A DNA stretch of 64,000 nt from Galdieria sulphuraria. Its lineage: Eukaryota > Rhodophyta > Bangiophyceae > Galdieriales > Galdieriaceae. Positions 20,676 to 30,458 of the stretch are shown piece by piece. The DNA is taken from contig NW_005178458.1 of NCBI RefSeq assembly GCF_000341285.1, positions 1 through 64,000 on the forward strand. Direction: 5' to 3'. Each line of letters begins with the position of its first letter. The first letter of the stretch is position 1. Below the pieces are notes generated by a model. It ran no database searches and had not been told where the DNA came from. It saw only the letters and a program-made list of their open reading frames with translations. The translations under genes were made by a program, and so were the position numbers.

Positions 20676-21470
20676 TCACTCTAAGTCTTCACCCGACAAT
20701 AACTTCCGAACCTGTTCTCCCTCAACAGAATTCAAAATAGTTAACGTTTCTCCTTTCAAAACAGCTTTTCCGCTATTCAACATAAGAAGCTGGCCACCAA
20801 GGACCGACAAGTCAGCAAAACGATGTGAAATAACTATGAGCGTGCTATTGCTCTTCTGTCTCCAGTGATTTAGCCTTTGAAGAAAGCTCTGTGCTCCTAA
20901 ACCGTCCAAGCTAGAAGTAGGTTCGTCCAAGACGAGAACTTCAGGTGACAACAGAAGGGCTCGGGCAACGGATAAACGTTGCTTTTCTCCACCTGACAGC
21001 GTATTCACAGAGTGGCCAAGAAGAGTCTTTTGGAAGCCCGCAATTTCCAACGCTTCTTCAAGGTTTCTTTCAAAAAGTGACTTGGTGATAACTCCTAACT
21101 TGCAGATTATCTCCAAGTTTTCAAGCACTGTACTTTGAGAAAGATAGGGTGTTTGAGCTACGTATACAACTTTTCTGCGTAACTGTCGAGGATTCCACTG
21201 CCTTATATCAAGTCCAAAGATTTCTATGCTACCAGAGGATGCCTCGTCCAACCGATTCAAAAGACGAACAAGCCTGGTCTTTCCCGAACCAGAAGGGCCA
21301 ATAACCACTGCAGTGGCACCTTGTAAAACGTCCCAGTCTATATTTGAAAGGATCTCACTGCCTGTTCTAGTCCTGACGCTTACGCCTTTCAAAGAGAGAG
21401 CCAAGGGTAAAGTAAGGTGAGAACTTCCGTTGTGAAGCGGCGTAGTTATTTCTGAAGGGGAATTGAACAT
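20676..21470 (-). CDS. fetA: FetA/STAR1-type ABC transporter ATP-binding subunit
   Basis: Single exon, 264 aa. The ATPase domain is complete: Walker A GPSGSGKT, Q-loop YVAQTPYLSQ, signature LSGGEKQRLS, Walker B VLVLDEPTSSLD and switch His in VISHRF. The N-terminal 25 residues are extra relative to bacterial FetA and not clearly a signal. FetA (YbbL) pairs with FetB (YbbM) in bacteria, and STAR1 pairs with ALS3/STAR2 in plants. The stop TGA is at 20676-20678, 19 nt before the permease ATG. A read-through fusion is not possible in frame. The promoter would lie in the 677-bp divergent space shared with the NusG-like gene. Codon use looks like that of the neighbours, so if transferred it is well assimilated. 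Confidence 0.9.
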   Translation of the reverse strand: MFNSPSEITTPLHNGSSHLTLPLALSLKGVSVRTRTGSEILSNIDWDVLQGATAVVIGPSGSGKTRLVRLLNRLDEASSGSIEIFGLDIRQWNPRQLRRKVVYVAQTPYLSQSTVLENLEIICKLGVITKSLFERNLEEALEIAGFQKTLLGHSVNTLSGGEKQRLSVARALLLSPEVLVLDEPTSSLDGLGAQSFLQRLNHWRQKSNSTLIVISHRFADLSVLGGQLLMLNSGKAVLKGETLTILNSVEGEQVRKLLSGEDLE

Positions 21471-22147
21471 GACGGCCACTATAATGGGACATCCATTGGA
21501 TTTGTTGCCTAAATCGTTTGGACTTTGGCTGTTGAAGACATCAGCTATTCAGTATCTGTGAAAGAAATACACTTAGTGCATAGGGAAATGTTTTTAAAAA
21601 CTGGTCGTTCCTGAGATGCAGTACTTTTGCAAAGAAATGACTTGCTTTAAAAGTGTCATCTATATTTTAGGAATCTTCGATATTTCTCGATATACATATT
21701 CCTCATGAAATTTTGCTAAATTGGAAACGCCATGTAGAGATTTTCAGGACAGTGAAATGTCACAAGGTAGCAAAATCAGTTAAATAATGCATTGACTGAA
21801 CTCTTTTGCAAGCTCACAGTTGAATACATAATTAAATTTTTCATTTGACTTTCTCAACTTTCTCGTAAGTCCTTTGTATGATTTCAAGTTTCTATAGTCA
21901 AAAATAGCATATTAGAAGTATTCTCATCCAAGGATTCCTCTCAATGTAAGCTTGCTTCAAAGCAAAAAGCTTTGCTTAAAAGTTGCTCTAAAAAGATGGT
22001 CGGAACAAAAAAGTGCATATGAAATACGTTGTACTTAGTATTAAAATAATAGAGTTAATACATTGTATTGTACAAAACTTCTACACCTCGACCAATAAAT
22101 AGCATGTAAAAATCATCAGTCTTTTATGGGTTGATTGCGAATTTGCA
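21471..22147. promoter_or_regulatory. divergent intergenic region FetA / NusG-like
   Basis: 677 bp, AT-rich, between two divergently transcribed starts. This is unusually long for the window, where other divergent pairs sit 31-79 bp apart. It is therefore the most likely place for regulated promoter elements, for example metal-responsive ones for fetAB. I recognise no specific element. Confidence 0.35.
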
Positions 22148-23464
22148 ATGTTGAGTTTTGGAGTCTTTGTCAAGCTCGATCGCACAGCTGTATCATCTAA
22201 GAGTTTTCCAATAAGCGGTCGTTTGCACACACTTACTGAAAAGCCCGTGGTGAGTTTGTTATATGGCAAAAGAAGCTTGAAGCCTGTTTTGACGAGAGGT
22301 TTTGACGAGGTGAAATTGGTCGGTGTTATGTAAACTCCGTAGTAACGTTTATTCACTTTCTATCTTCAGAGAACTTTACACACGAGAATTTTCGTATGTT
22401 TGCTGCCAACTAGTGATAACGTAAGCGATGAGAACGAAGCTTCTCTGTACAAACGTGATTTAGAAGAAGGGTTGTTAGACGGAAACTTTCAAGCTTTAGA
22501 GAGGACGAGTCAAGACACAGTTGACGAAGATTCAATCAGTGAGTCTGATAAAGAATCAATTTACGGTGATGACGTCACCAAGAACATTGCTCCCAAGTGG
22601 TATCTTCTTCAAGTTACTCGCGGTAGGGAAAGGTCCGTGAGAGACACTTTATTATCGAAGGCTGAGAATACTAAGATGCTCAACGGTCGTCTGTTGAACG
22701 TTCTCGTTCCTTGCTTTAAGAAAGTTGTTCTCTCACCAAGGGGAATCCCGAAAGTTCGAATGGAACCTGTCTTCTCTGGCTACGTTTTAGTCAAGCTAAT
22801 AATGACAGATTCCGCGTATCGGTCTATAAAAGAGACTTTATTTGTTGTAGGTTTCGTTTCATTTGGCAACAAGGGAAAGAGGAAGATAATTCCGGAGCCT
22901 CTTCGGGATTCTGAGGCAGAAGAAATACTTCGTAAAGTCGAGGCCAAATACCCAAAGTCCGATTTAGCTTTTTCAGTTGGAGATAAAGTGCAAGTTCAAA
23001 CGAGTGAAATGAATGCATACGGCATTGTTTCAGAAACTGAAAAGGAATGTGTGAAGGTAGCATGTTTGCTTGAGGGTTCAGCAGCCACCGTAGAAGCGAC
23101 CGTAGATTCTCTCAGGCTTGTAAAGGACGAAGAATTTGAAGCTGCTGTGAAGGAATATATTAAGTCGAGGCAAGCCAAGCCACGGCAGACGAAGAAGAAG
23201 AAGAAGAAGCATAATGTTTCTTCAGAAACCCTTGTCTCAGTTTTGAGCAGCACCAGTGAAGCGAATAAAGATAATGTATCGAACGAGACATCAAGTGAAA
23301 TAGATATCTTTATAGAAGATTTGGAACACGAGGAGAAGGAAAGACAGAGAAGAAGAGCAAAAACTGAGGAAAACCCTAATAATGAAGTTGTGCCAATTTC
23401 TGGACAGGATAACCATCTTCTAGCAGATCAACTGTTCCTAGGGGACGTTTCTACAGGAGAATAA
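22148..23464 (+). CDS. plastid NusG-like transcription elongation factor
   Basis: Two exons. Exon 1 starts at 22148. The junction is either 22329/22372 (GTAAAC donor, 424 aa) or 22324/22370 (GTTATG donor, 423 aa); both keep the frame. The first roughly 60 residues are Ser/Arg/Lys/Leu rich and look like a plastid transit peptide. An acidic linker follows, then an NGN domain starting KWYLLQVTRGRERSVRDTL with VLVPCFKKVVL and PVFSGYVLVKL. A KOW-type segment follows (SVGDKVQVQ...YGIVSETEKECVKVACL). The C-terminal tail has a six-lysine run and a long acidic/Lys-rich extension. NusG binds RNA polymerase and promotes elongation or couples it to ribosomes; plant plastids have a related pTAC13. A mitochondrial location is possible but less likely. 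Confidence 0.82.
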
Positions 23465-23585
23465 ACTTCCAAGTCTTAAGTTCTTCGCCCTCTTCTTACA
23501 CTATCACTTGAAGGCTTCCACGTTCCTGGCTGAAATCCTTCCCCATAACCCTAAAATTTTCCAAGTGAATAGCATAAATAGCTAT

Positions 23586-24413
23586 TCAAGCTCTTACCTT
23601 CGGTTCTTCAGGGGCTGTTTCACTCAGTTCTTCCCTACTGCTGTTCTGCAACGAAGACTTTTCCAGAAGGTCTTTGTTCTCCCTGATCGCTTCTTGGTAA
23701 GACAACGTTATTGAGACATACTGAACATACTTGTCGTTTTGTTTTGATAAATTATCGACCAGAGTTTCATTTAAACCACGTTGCTGCGCTAAGTATCTCA
23801 AAGCTTGTTGAACTTCTTCACCATTAGACTCACCTATTTCTTACATAAGAACCTGCAATAAGGGGAACATAAAAAAGCAAACCAGAAGAGGTACCAGAGA
23901 CAAACTGCTTCAGTCTTTGTTTGCGGTCTTCAGCCTCGATTTTGGCAACTTTTTCGGCCACTTTGGCGCGATGAGCTTCGTGACTCGAGATCTCCTGTTC
24001 ACTTGGAGGATCTTCTCTCATATAGTGCAACCAGGACCTCAACTTTTGTTTAATACACCTTGCTCTTCCTTTCATTATCGACTCACCACCACTCAACTGG
24101 CACGCTGTGTACATCCGGTATGGACTGATTCTTGCCAAACTCAAAAGTTTTCAACAGAATTCCGACTGGCACGTACCGTATATTTTACAAAACGTTTTCT
24201 GACAGACCCTGTCTGCCTTGTTTCTTCAAAATATACGTTTCCTAGAAACCGGAACTGAACAAAAACTCACCAGCTCGCCAAAATTGGTATACCTTGTTTA
24301 TCAGTACCTATAGCTTCTCTTGACAAACACCAGTCTATTATCCTAACTCGATTTACAGTTATCCAAAGCTCTTGAACTCACAGTTGACCTTACCTTCTCC
24401 ACGAAGAACGCAT
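23586..24413 (-). CDS. NDUFAF2: complex I assembly factor NDUFAF2-like (mimitin, B17.2 family)
   Basis: Six exons reconstructed on the minus strand: 24413-24394 (20 nt), 24342-24293, 24241-24177, 24130-24087, 24037-23895, 23833-23586; total 570 nt, 189 aa. The reading is W-R-R-I-I-D-W, then IGTDKQGNVYFEE, RKRFVKYT, VPVEWWSWLHYMREDPPS. This follows the B17.2/NDUFAF2 layout (GxDxxGNxYYE, RRxVxY, PVEWxxWLRxTRxDPPT). The C-terminal tail is hydrophilic and Gln/Glu rich, as in NDUFAF2. Introns are 46-61 nt with consensus ends. NDUFAF2 acts late in assembly of mitochondrial NADH:ubiquinone oxidoreductase. The last intron could instead end at 23853, giving an earlier stop; the longer form retains an evidently coding frame. 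The related subunit NDUFA12 is encoded at 42089. Confidence 0.78.
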
Positions 24414-25134
24414 GATCAAGTAGTTGACAAACTCATTGCTCCAGATACAATCAATGAGACTTGAAAGGAAACTGTCAGTCAATGTAATGATAGTAAGAAC
24501 GTCGACTACTTATTTCACCAGTTATGAAAATTGCTTTAATGGAAACCTTGAAATTCTATCAGCTCTGCAAAAAGATAGTGTTGAACATATCTTTGACGAA
24601 TTCTGGTTCACGAACAAAGATCCACCATCGTTCCTGATGGGAACTCGAAACGAGTTACTTGCAGCGCCTTTTATATCATGCTTGTTCAAAAAGGCACTTA
24701 ATTCCTTATTTTAGCGTTGGATGTTTAAAGGAACAATGTACCTGGTGTAGAATGGGATTCAATGCTTCTCAAAACAAGAGAGATAGCACATTAAGGTGAC
24801 TTGACTACTCAGCTTCCTTGCTGAAAATTTATTTTGGCTTGTACAAAATCCTCCTATATATAATAAACTATGTTCTGTCCATGATATTATTTTCCATTTG
24901 GATATTCCTGAGAAATTGCAAAGTACAAACTCGAAATGCAAAAATGCATGTCTTTGAATGCAAATAACAGAGAACCCTTGTTTTATCAAGTACGTTGAAA
25001 GAAGACCAGATTCAACGTCTTTCGCACCGTTCCTCCTCTGCTTTCAAATCCAAACAAAGAATTTGCTTCCGGTCAGCAAAATTGTCAATATATCTCTCAT
25101 CTCGGTAGCAAAAACTTCGCTCATGGGCCAATAT
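24414..25134. other. intergenic, 721 bp, no supported gene
   Basis: Between NDUFAF2 (-) start and the RING gene (-) stop. An open frame at 24424-24714 (+) begins at TTG and has no recognisable motif. No RNA gene seen. Confidence 0.35.
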
Positions 25135-25845
25135 TCACTGTATAGTTGGTTCTCTAGTTGAAAACACTTCTTGCTGACGAACATACCGGGCAACCTTGTC
25201 ATAGTCTTCCAGACTGTATCTTGAAGAGGCAAATTGAAACAGTTCATGCAAAAAATGGTTCGCATTTTCAAAAAGGAATGGTTCCAAAAACTCCTTCAAC
25301 TCTTCTCTTGAGCTTCCAGATTCAATTTTCCCGTTGATATATACAACCAACACCTCTACGTCTTCCAAACCCAACAGTGCTTGCAAGTCCCGTCTTATCC
25401 AGTGAATAAGTTTAGGGTCCGCTTTGCAGAAAACATTGCTTCCTTTCGAACTTTGATGATAGAGGGAGGAGGGCAAAGGTTGAACCCAGAGGCGCTGGGC
25501 ATAAATGAGTCGACGGAATACGTGCTGGTCCGTCAGAAACCCTGGTTCTGCGTCAAACAGCGAAGTTGTTTCGAACACATCACTTCTAGCATATGAGAAC
25601 GAGTTACTTTCCTTGTCACAAATAAAATTTGATAACTGTCGTCTTTTATAGTGCCTCTCGCTCTTAACACTGTGAACAATACCGGCCACTTCGGCCTTGC
25701 ACAAGGGACAAGTTGCTCTAGAAGACTGCTTTGAACGTTTCAAAGTGCGAAACCACGAAAGTAGACAGTTGTAACAAAAAGAATGAAAGCAAGGCTCACA
25801 AAAAGTAGAGTTTCGCAGACGGTCAAGACAGATCGGGCAAGTCAT
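25135..25845 (-). CDS. TOPORS-like RING-finger E3 ligase
   Basis: Single exon, 236 aa from the first ATG, which directly begins the RING finger. The open frame extends upstream without an ATG. C3HC4 ligands are visible: CPIC, then EPCFHSFCYNC, then CPLC. The C-terminal part (IHWIRRDLQALLGLEDVEVL...HFLHELFQFASS) matches the conserved helical region after the RING in TOPORS and its plant relatives. TOPORS acts as a ubiquitin/SUMO ligase in the nucleus. The protein is short compared with animal TOPORS and lacks an RS-rich tail. It diverges from the bZIP gene with 79 bp between starts, so the two share a promoter region. Confidence 0.78.
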   Translation of the reverse strand: MTCPICLDRLRNSTFCEPCFHSFCYNCLLSWFRTLKRSKQSSRATCPLCKAEVAGIVHSVKSERHYKRRQLSNFICDKESNSFSYARSDVFETTSLFDAEPGFLTDQHVFRRLIYAQRLWVQPLPSSLYHQSSKGSNVFCKADPKLIHWIRRDLQALLGLEDVEVLVVYINGKIESGSSREELKEFLEPFLFENANHFLHELFQFASSRYSLEDYDKVARYVRQQEVFSTREPTIQ

Positions 25846-25924
25846 TCTTGGTGAGCTCACACTTGCACCAATTTTTGTAATTTGGCTTGGCGCAATTTGT
25901 TTAAGCTTTTGTTGGCTTGTCAGG

Positions 25925-27115
25925 ATGGAAGAGTCTCTGGAACCTTTTTCTTCAGATTTTTCTCTCGGTGCTTGGAACGACTTTGGGAAATTCTCCGAAA
26001 ATGGTTTCGGAGAAAGCGTGGACTGTCTTGATGGGGTCGCTTTGGAGAACAACGAAAAGTGGGACTCGTATCTTGGGGACGGAGAATATGAGCTCCCTCA
26101 TACCGAACAGGAGGCACAAGCACCGTACAGTTTCATTTCTTCGACCACTGAAGAGAACCCCTCTTATGGATTCGAGTTTTCTCTGGGACCTGCTTGCTTT
26201 GTTGGTCAGTCTTCACTGGAGGAACTGGAAAGTGCGAAAGAAAGCAACTGGACCGATTTGATGGGACAACAAGTGTGTCAAGGAGAAGGTGAAAACTATT
26301 GCAAGACATTGGAGAGAAATTCGAAGAATGAAACGCTTTCTATTTGTGAAGAGGTTTCGACGGCTTCGCTGGGAAAGCAAGTTTCAGAGGCAACAGATTC
26401 AATATGTTTTGTAGAAAGTAACTTGTCACCTTCCGCGCTGGAAGATTTGAAGGGTTCTACGTCGGCGCAAGGTCGTAAAATGACTGCAGAAGAAAGGACA
26501 TTGATGCTGTACAAGAGGAAGCTTAGAAATAGAGAGTCTGCTGCCAAAACACGAAAGAAACGTGCAAAAACCTTGAACCAGATTGGGCAAGAATTAGAAG
26601 AATTGAGACAGAGAGCTGATTCTCTGAATGAACGTAGTTCTCATGCACACAGGACAGAGGAAGAAAATAAGAAACTTGTTGAAGAGAACTCTCATCTCCG
26701 AAACGTTATCAATCAGTATGCGGTCGAATTGTCTAATGTTCGATATAAATTGAAACTCTACGAGGACTCTGCTAGCATATGCCAAGCTGGAGGAGTCGAC
26801 AATAATGAGATACTATCCTTACCCAACTCACATAAGAAAAATGCCGCATTCGACGCTTTGTCTTGTGATCAGAGAAACATAGAAACAACAAACTCGAGAG
26901 AAACTGGCGCAGCTAAGAGTGGTTTTGCTTCTAATGAGAAGGAGGCAGAAATGTTGCGTTTTACACCATTTTCGTCACGAGTTACCACTTTGGATGTCTT
27001 GGAGCAAGTTTCTAACCAACACCTGGGGAATATAAAAGGCACGTTATCGGGACGAGATCGTAGACGGGCAATTGCAGCCACCAACGTGTTCTTAAGAGAG
27101 CGTTCGATGAACTGA
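25925..27115 (+). CDS. bZIP transcription factor
   Basis: Single exon, 396 aa. The N-terminal 180 residues are acidic, Ser/Glu rich and aromatic, consistent with an activation domain. The basic region KLRNRESAAKTRKKR (about residues 198-212) carries the invariant N-x7-R. It is followed by a leucine zipper (heptad hydrophobics through about residue 275). The C-terminal region is Ser/Asn rich and ends in a basic patch RDRRRAIAAT. Target genes are unknown. Shares a 79-bp divergent space with the TOPORS-like gene. Confidence 0.88.
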   Translation: MEESLEPFSSDFSLGAWNDFGKFSENGFGESVDCLDGVALENNEKWDSYLGDGEYELPHTEQEAQAPYSFISSTTEENPSYGFEFSLGPACFVGQSSLEELESAKESNWTDLMGQQVCQGEGENYCKTLERNSKNETLSICEEVSTASLGKQVSEATDSICFVESNLSPSALEDLKGSTSAQGRKMTAEERTLMLYKRKLRNRESAAKTRKKRAKTLNQIGQELEELRQRADSLNERSSHAHRTEEENKKLVEENSHLRNVINQYAVELSNVRYKLKLYEDSASICQAGGVDNNEILSLPNSHKKNAAFDALSCDQRNIETTNSRETGAAKSGFASNEKEAEMLRFTPFSSRVTTLDVLEQVSNQHLGNIKGTLSGRDRRRAIAATNVFLRERSMN

Positions 27116-27312
27116 ATAATATTCTGTTCAAAATCAGATTTTCAAATATGTCCTTTCAATCGTTCCGTTTTTCTGATTGGTTTATTTGGTTGCTTAAATT
27201 CAAGATAAAATGTGTCTTTCGTCATTAGTTGATTCCAAAATGCAACACAGTGTATGTTATAGCCAGCTGTCGGGTCATCACAAAATGCAAAAGATCCTTT
27301 AACCCTAGAGTC

Positions 27313-28660
27313 TTAGTCTTCCACAGTTGGAGGCATTGCCATAAGTTGCTGCATTCCTTCTTCAGGCGTCAGCTTGCCCTCTAGAATTGGCGCGACGCTC
27401 AAGAGTATAGGAAAACGTACAAGTGCACGAGTGTAAGTGGTATTCAGTACAGCGGGTAACCATTCTACAACCGCCTTTGCCGTTGCAACTCCTTCTGCCA
27501 CTTCTTGAGAAGTCGTCAGTATTTCATTTAAACTTTCGCCCTTGCCCAAACGATAACCGACAGTTCGATTCCTACTTAACGGGCCAAAGCAAGTGAGAAA
27601 CGTGTCTCCCACGCCACTAAGACCGGACAAGGTTACCGAGGAACCACCCAGGAATTCAGCTACCCTCCTCATCTCACTACAGCCTCGTGTAACTAACCCT
27701 GCTATGGCGTTCATTCCCAAGCCCATACCTTCAGCCATTCCAGCAGCAATGGCTATTATGTTCTTAAGTGCACCGGCAACTTCAACACCTATGAAATCTG
27801 TTGTAGTAAATACCTTAAAGATTGAAGACGATAACATAGCGGCGATCTGACCGGCTATTTCTAAATTTTCACAAGCCACCACAACTGCAGTAGGCAGCTC
27901 CTGCATAATTTCCTTGGCAAACGAAGGTCCAGATAAAAAAGCTAACGGTCTTCTATTCCCATGGTTTGAGACAGTTTCTTGTAAAAGCTCAAACATAAAC
28001 TTATGGGATGCGACCTCTAAACCCTTTGAAGTTGAAAGCACAGGAACTCCAGTTGGAATAAAAGGAGCCACTCTTTCCAGAACTTCACGTGACACTTGCA
28101 CGGGTAGGGCATGTACGACAAGCTGTGTGCCTTCCAAAGCTGACTCTACGTTTGACGTTGCCTTCGAGTACATAAAATTAAATCCCGAACAGTTGCAAAA
28201 AAATGGACTTACAAAAACACTGTGTGGCAGAGTAAACTCTCTAAGATATTTAGGATTCCTCCTTTCCTGATTGATTCCATCAACAATATTACGATCCCTT
28301 ACCTTCTGCCTGGTCAAATTATCAATTTGAAAATAAGATAACTTACAGTACCAATAAACATACTTGGTATCCTTTCATACCAAAAACCTTTGACATCGCT
28401 GTTCCAAAGGAACCACCTCCTATGACAGTAATCTTCACATTCGACGGAGTTTCAAACCTCGAAAACACAGTACCAACATTCCCTCGCGGGACTTTTCTTC
28501 CCTTCTTGCCGTGTGTTTCAAACCAGTTCCTCACACTAAACTTTGTCTGATGTTCACAAAAGTTCAAACAGTTAGTATTCAATACAAAACTCGGGTCTTC
28601 TTTGAAGAAACTTTTCATGTTGTTCTTAACAGAAAAAGTGTTTTCTGCAAAAGAAAGCAT
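27313..28660 (-). CDS. NAD-dependent glycerol-3-phosphate dehydrogenase (GpsA/GPD type)
   Basis: Three exons: 28660-28347, 28309-28213, 28161-27313; 419 aa. The Rossmann motif ITVIGGGSFGTAMS lies near residue 85, after about 80 residues that look like an organelle-targeting extension. Downstream motifs are TSKGLE, LSGPSFAKEI, GALKNIIAIAAG with the catalytic lysine, SGLSGVGDTFLTC and SRNRTVGYRLGKG. Intron 1 restores VLQKVRDRN-type text. It is 37 nt, short for this window. Intron 2 (28212-28162) is 51 nt with no stop, so its retention would add 17 residues between HSVF and ATSN. The enzyme interconverts dihydroxyacetone phosphate and glycerol 3-phosphate for lipid and osmolyte (glycerol) synthesis. 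Confidence 0.9.
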
Positions 28661-28724
28661 ACTAATAATTGGGTCCAAAACTCAAGTGATTAATCAACAC
28701 TGGTAGCCTTTCAACAAAAAGGCT

Positions 28725-28728
28725 AAAA
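28725..28728 (-). terminator. Pol III terminator of the tRNA gene
   Basis: A run of four T on the minus strand begins six bases after the tRNA discriminator base. A second run of five T follows at 28720-28716. Confidence 0.6.
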
Positions 28729-28733
28729 TTGTA

Positions 28734-28807
28734 TGGTCGATCTGAGGCTTGAACTCAGAACCTCCGCGTTATTAGCACGGCGCTCTAACCACTTGAGCTA
28801 ATCGACC
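28734..28807 (-). tRNA. tRNA-Ile (anticodon AAU)
   Basis: 74 nt on the minus strand, no intron. The acceptor stem GGTCGAT pairs with ATCGACC and the discriminator base is A. D-arm TTAGCTCAAGTGGTTAGAGC is an A-box. The anticodon arm is CCGTG-CTAATAA-CGCGG with anticodon AAT (read as IAU after editing). The T-arm is CTGAG-TTCAAGC-CTCAG, the B-box. CCA is not encoded. Confidence 0.95.
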
Positions 28808-29528
28808 ACCAAGTTAAGGAGGATTTTACAATACTAAAAGATGTCAAAACTCCGATCATTTTTCGAACTACAGTGTTATTATTGGATAACTTGTGTTAAT
28901 CTTGAATTCCACATAAACCTTTTCAAGAGGAAACTAGTGCGACACAAATCCAGGAGACGAACTTCTGAAATTGTACAGTAAAGACTGGTGAGATTGTACT
29001 CAGCCGTATGAGTCCTAGATATACAACACCACTCAAACCAATATAGAAAATTTTCTAACAAAACATTCTAGAGAGAGAGAGAGAGAAAACAATAACCTAG
29101 AGTGGAGAAGTCCGAGACACATATTGTATTCTAAGAGAGACAATTTCTATTTTAACTCTTTTACCTGAACTTTGCAACTCTCTCTATCTGACTCTCAAGT
29201 CCCCATTCAGTCATTTCATTTATCATTGTAGAGTTACGAACTTGCTAAAATTTGCATCCAGAAAATAATTCCTGCTTTACTCGATTGGAGGATTTCAAGG
29301 TAGCTACTATTTGAAATTTCAAGCTCGGGTGGCGTTCCACTGTGCTGTGGAAAGTTCTTTTTTAGATATTTGATAGATACCGGAGGCAGTCAAGTTATTA
29401 TGATTTTTGGGAGGGATAAGTGAAGAAGCCAGTGTCTCGCAAGAATTAGTCGCTCAGAATACCTTAGAAGACCGAGGTACTTTTACTCTTCTGTTGGCGT
29501 CCTCCGCAATTTTTGCCAAACCCCCAAA
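28808..29528. other. intergenic, 721 bp
   Basis: Between the tRNA and the SHAQKYF-MYB gene. It contains a GA microsatellite (29071-29086) and short stop-rich frames only. It should hold the MYB promoter. Confidence 0.4.
29071..29086 (+). repeat. (GA)8 microsatellite
   Basis: Eight uninterrupted GA units. No coding context. Confidence 0.85.
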
Positions 29529-30458
29529 ATGAACAGACAGGAGGCAACGTTGACGAATTCTCATAAGGAGGATAAGATCGGCGTAAAGCATCTGGTCAGT
29601 CAAGTAAAGACTACTCCTTTGGAGACCAAAACGATTTCTTTTCAAGGGTATCCCGAACAAGAAGAACCTCAAGAAGTTGAAATGGGTATTGATAGTCTTG
29701 TTCTGCATAAGAAAAGGAAACTACTTGATAGGAGGAGTTGGGACGGTCACGATGAAACGGAACGCAGTTTGAGAGGTGTTTTGAGTGATGCTCAATTTGA
29801 AAGTGTGCAACAAATGGAAGTGAACTACGCAACAAGAATCGATAGAATGAAAGAACAGTTGAATCAGTTTCAGTCACACACCATACTACTTGAAAAGGAG
29901 TTAGAAGAGACACGGAAGGAGATAAAAATCTTAAGCTCAAATGCCGGCGATTTCGCAAATCTTCACGCTACTGGGCAGTGTGAATGTCAGAAGTATCTTT
30001 CTTCACATTTAGTGTACACTCATGAAAAGTCGGCCATTCCCCAAGAGGAAAGTTTAGCTCAGTTATCAAGGAACAGGAAAACACGAACTATTTTTGCGGA
30101 AACTCAAAAAGATTCTTTTTTATATCATTCTTTGTCTGAAGTGTCGAAACCAAATGGACGACATGAAAATGCTGCTTGTATGAATAGTAATATTGAAAAG
30201 CATAACATGCAGAATAGAAGCGCTGTCAAGGGGAATTTGAAGGGAAGAGCCAAAACTGTTTTTCAGGAACCGTCGAAAGAGAAGAGTTCTCGTTATTGGA
30301 CTGCGGAAGAGCACAAAAGATTTTTAGAAGCGTTATCACAATTTGGACGTAAAGATCTGAAAGCATTGTCGGACCATGTCGGTACCAGATCTGTTATTCA
30401 GTGCAGAACGCACATGCAAAAGTATTTTTTGCGGTTGATGAGAGAATCTTCGAATTAG
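29529..30458 (+). CDS. single-repeat MYB transcription factor (SHAQKYF-like)
   Basis: Single exon, 309 aa. The C-terminal MYB repeat (about residues 258-303) reads RYWTAEEHKRFLEALSQFG...VIQCRTHMQKYF. THMQKYF is a variant of the SHAQKYF motif of plant 1R-MYB/CCA1-like proteins. A coiled-coil segment (RIDRMKEQLNQFQSH...LEKELEETRKEIK) lies near residues 100-135. Such proteins bind GATA/evening-element-like sequences in plants; the target here is unknown. The protein ends eleven codons after THMQKYF. The 3' flank stays open in two frames for about 55 codons beyond the stop, but no splice path with matching phase was found. Confidence 0.8.
   Translation: MNRQEATLTNSHKEDKIGVKHLVSQVKTTPLETKTISFQGYPEQEEPQEVEMGIDSLVLHKKRKLLDRRSWDGHDETERSLRGVLSDAQFESVQQMEVNYATRIDRMKEQLNQFQSHTILLEKELEETRKEIKILSSNAGDFANLHATGQCECQKYLSSHLVYTHEKSAIPQEESLAQLSRNRKTRTIFAETQKDSFLYHSLSEVSKPNGRHENAACMNSNIEKHNMQNRSAVKGNLKGRAKTVFQEPSKEKSSRYWTAEEHKRFLEALSQFGRKDLKALSDHVGTRSVIQCRTHMQKYFLRLMRESSN

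Noticed and set aside
23917-24258. 113-codon plus-strand frame over the NDUFAF2 exons
   Set aside because: The minus strand carries six exons with family-consistent protein text and splice sites; the plus frame is a shadow.
24424-24714. 96-codon plus-strand frame starting at TTG
   Set aside because: No ATG at its start, no recognisable motif and low-complexity composition; not enough support for a gene.
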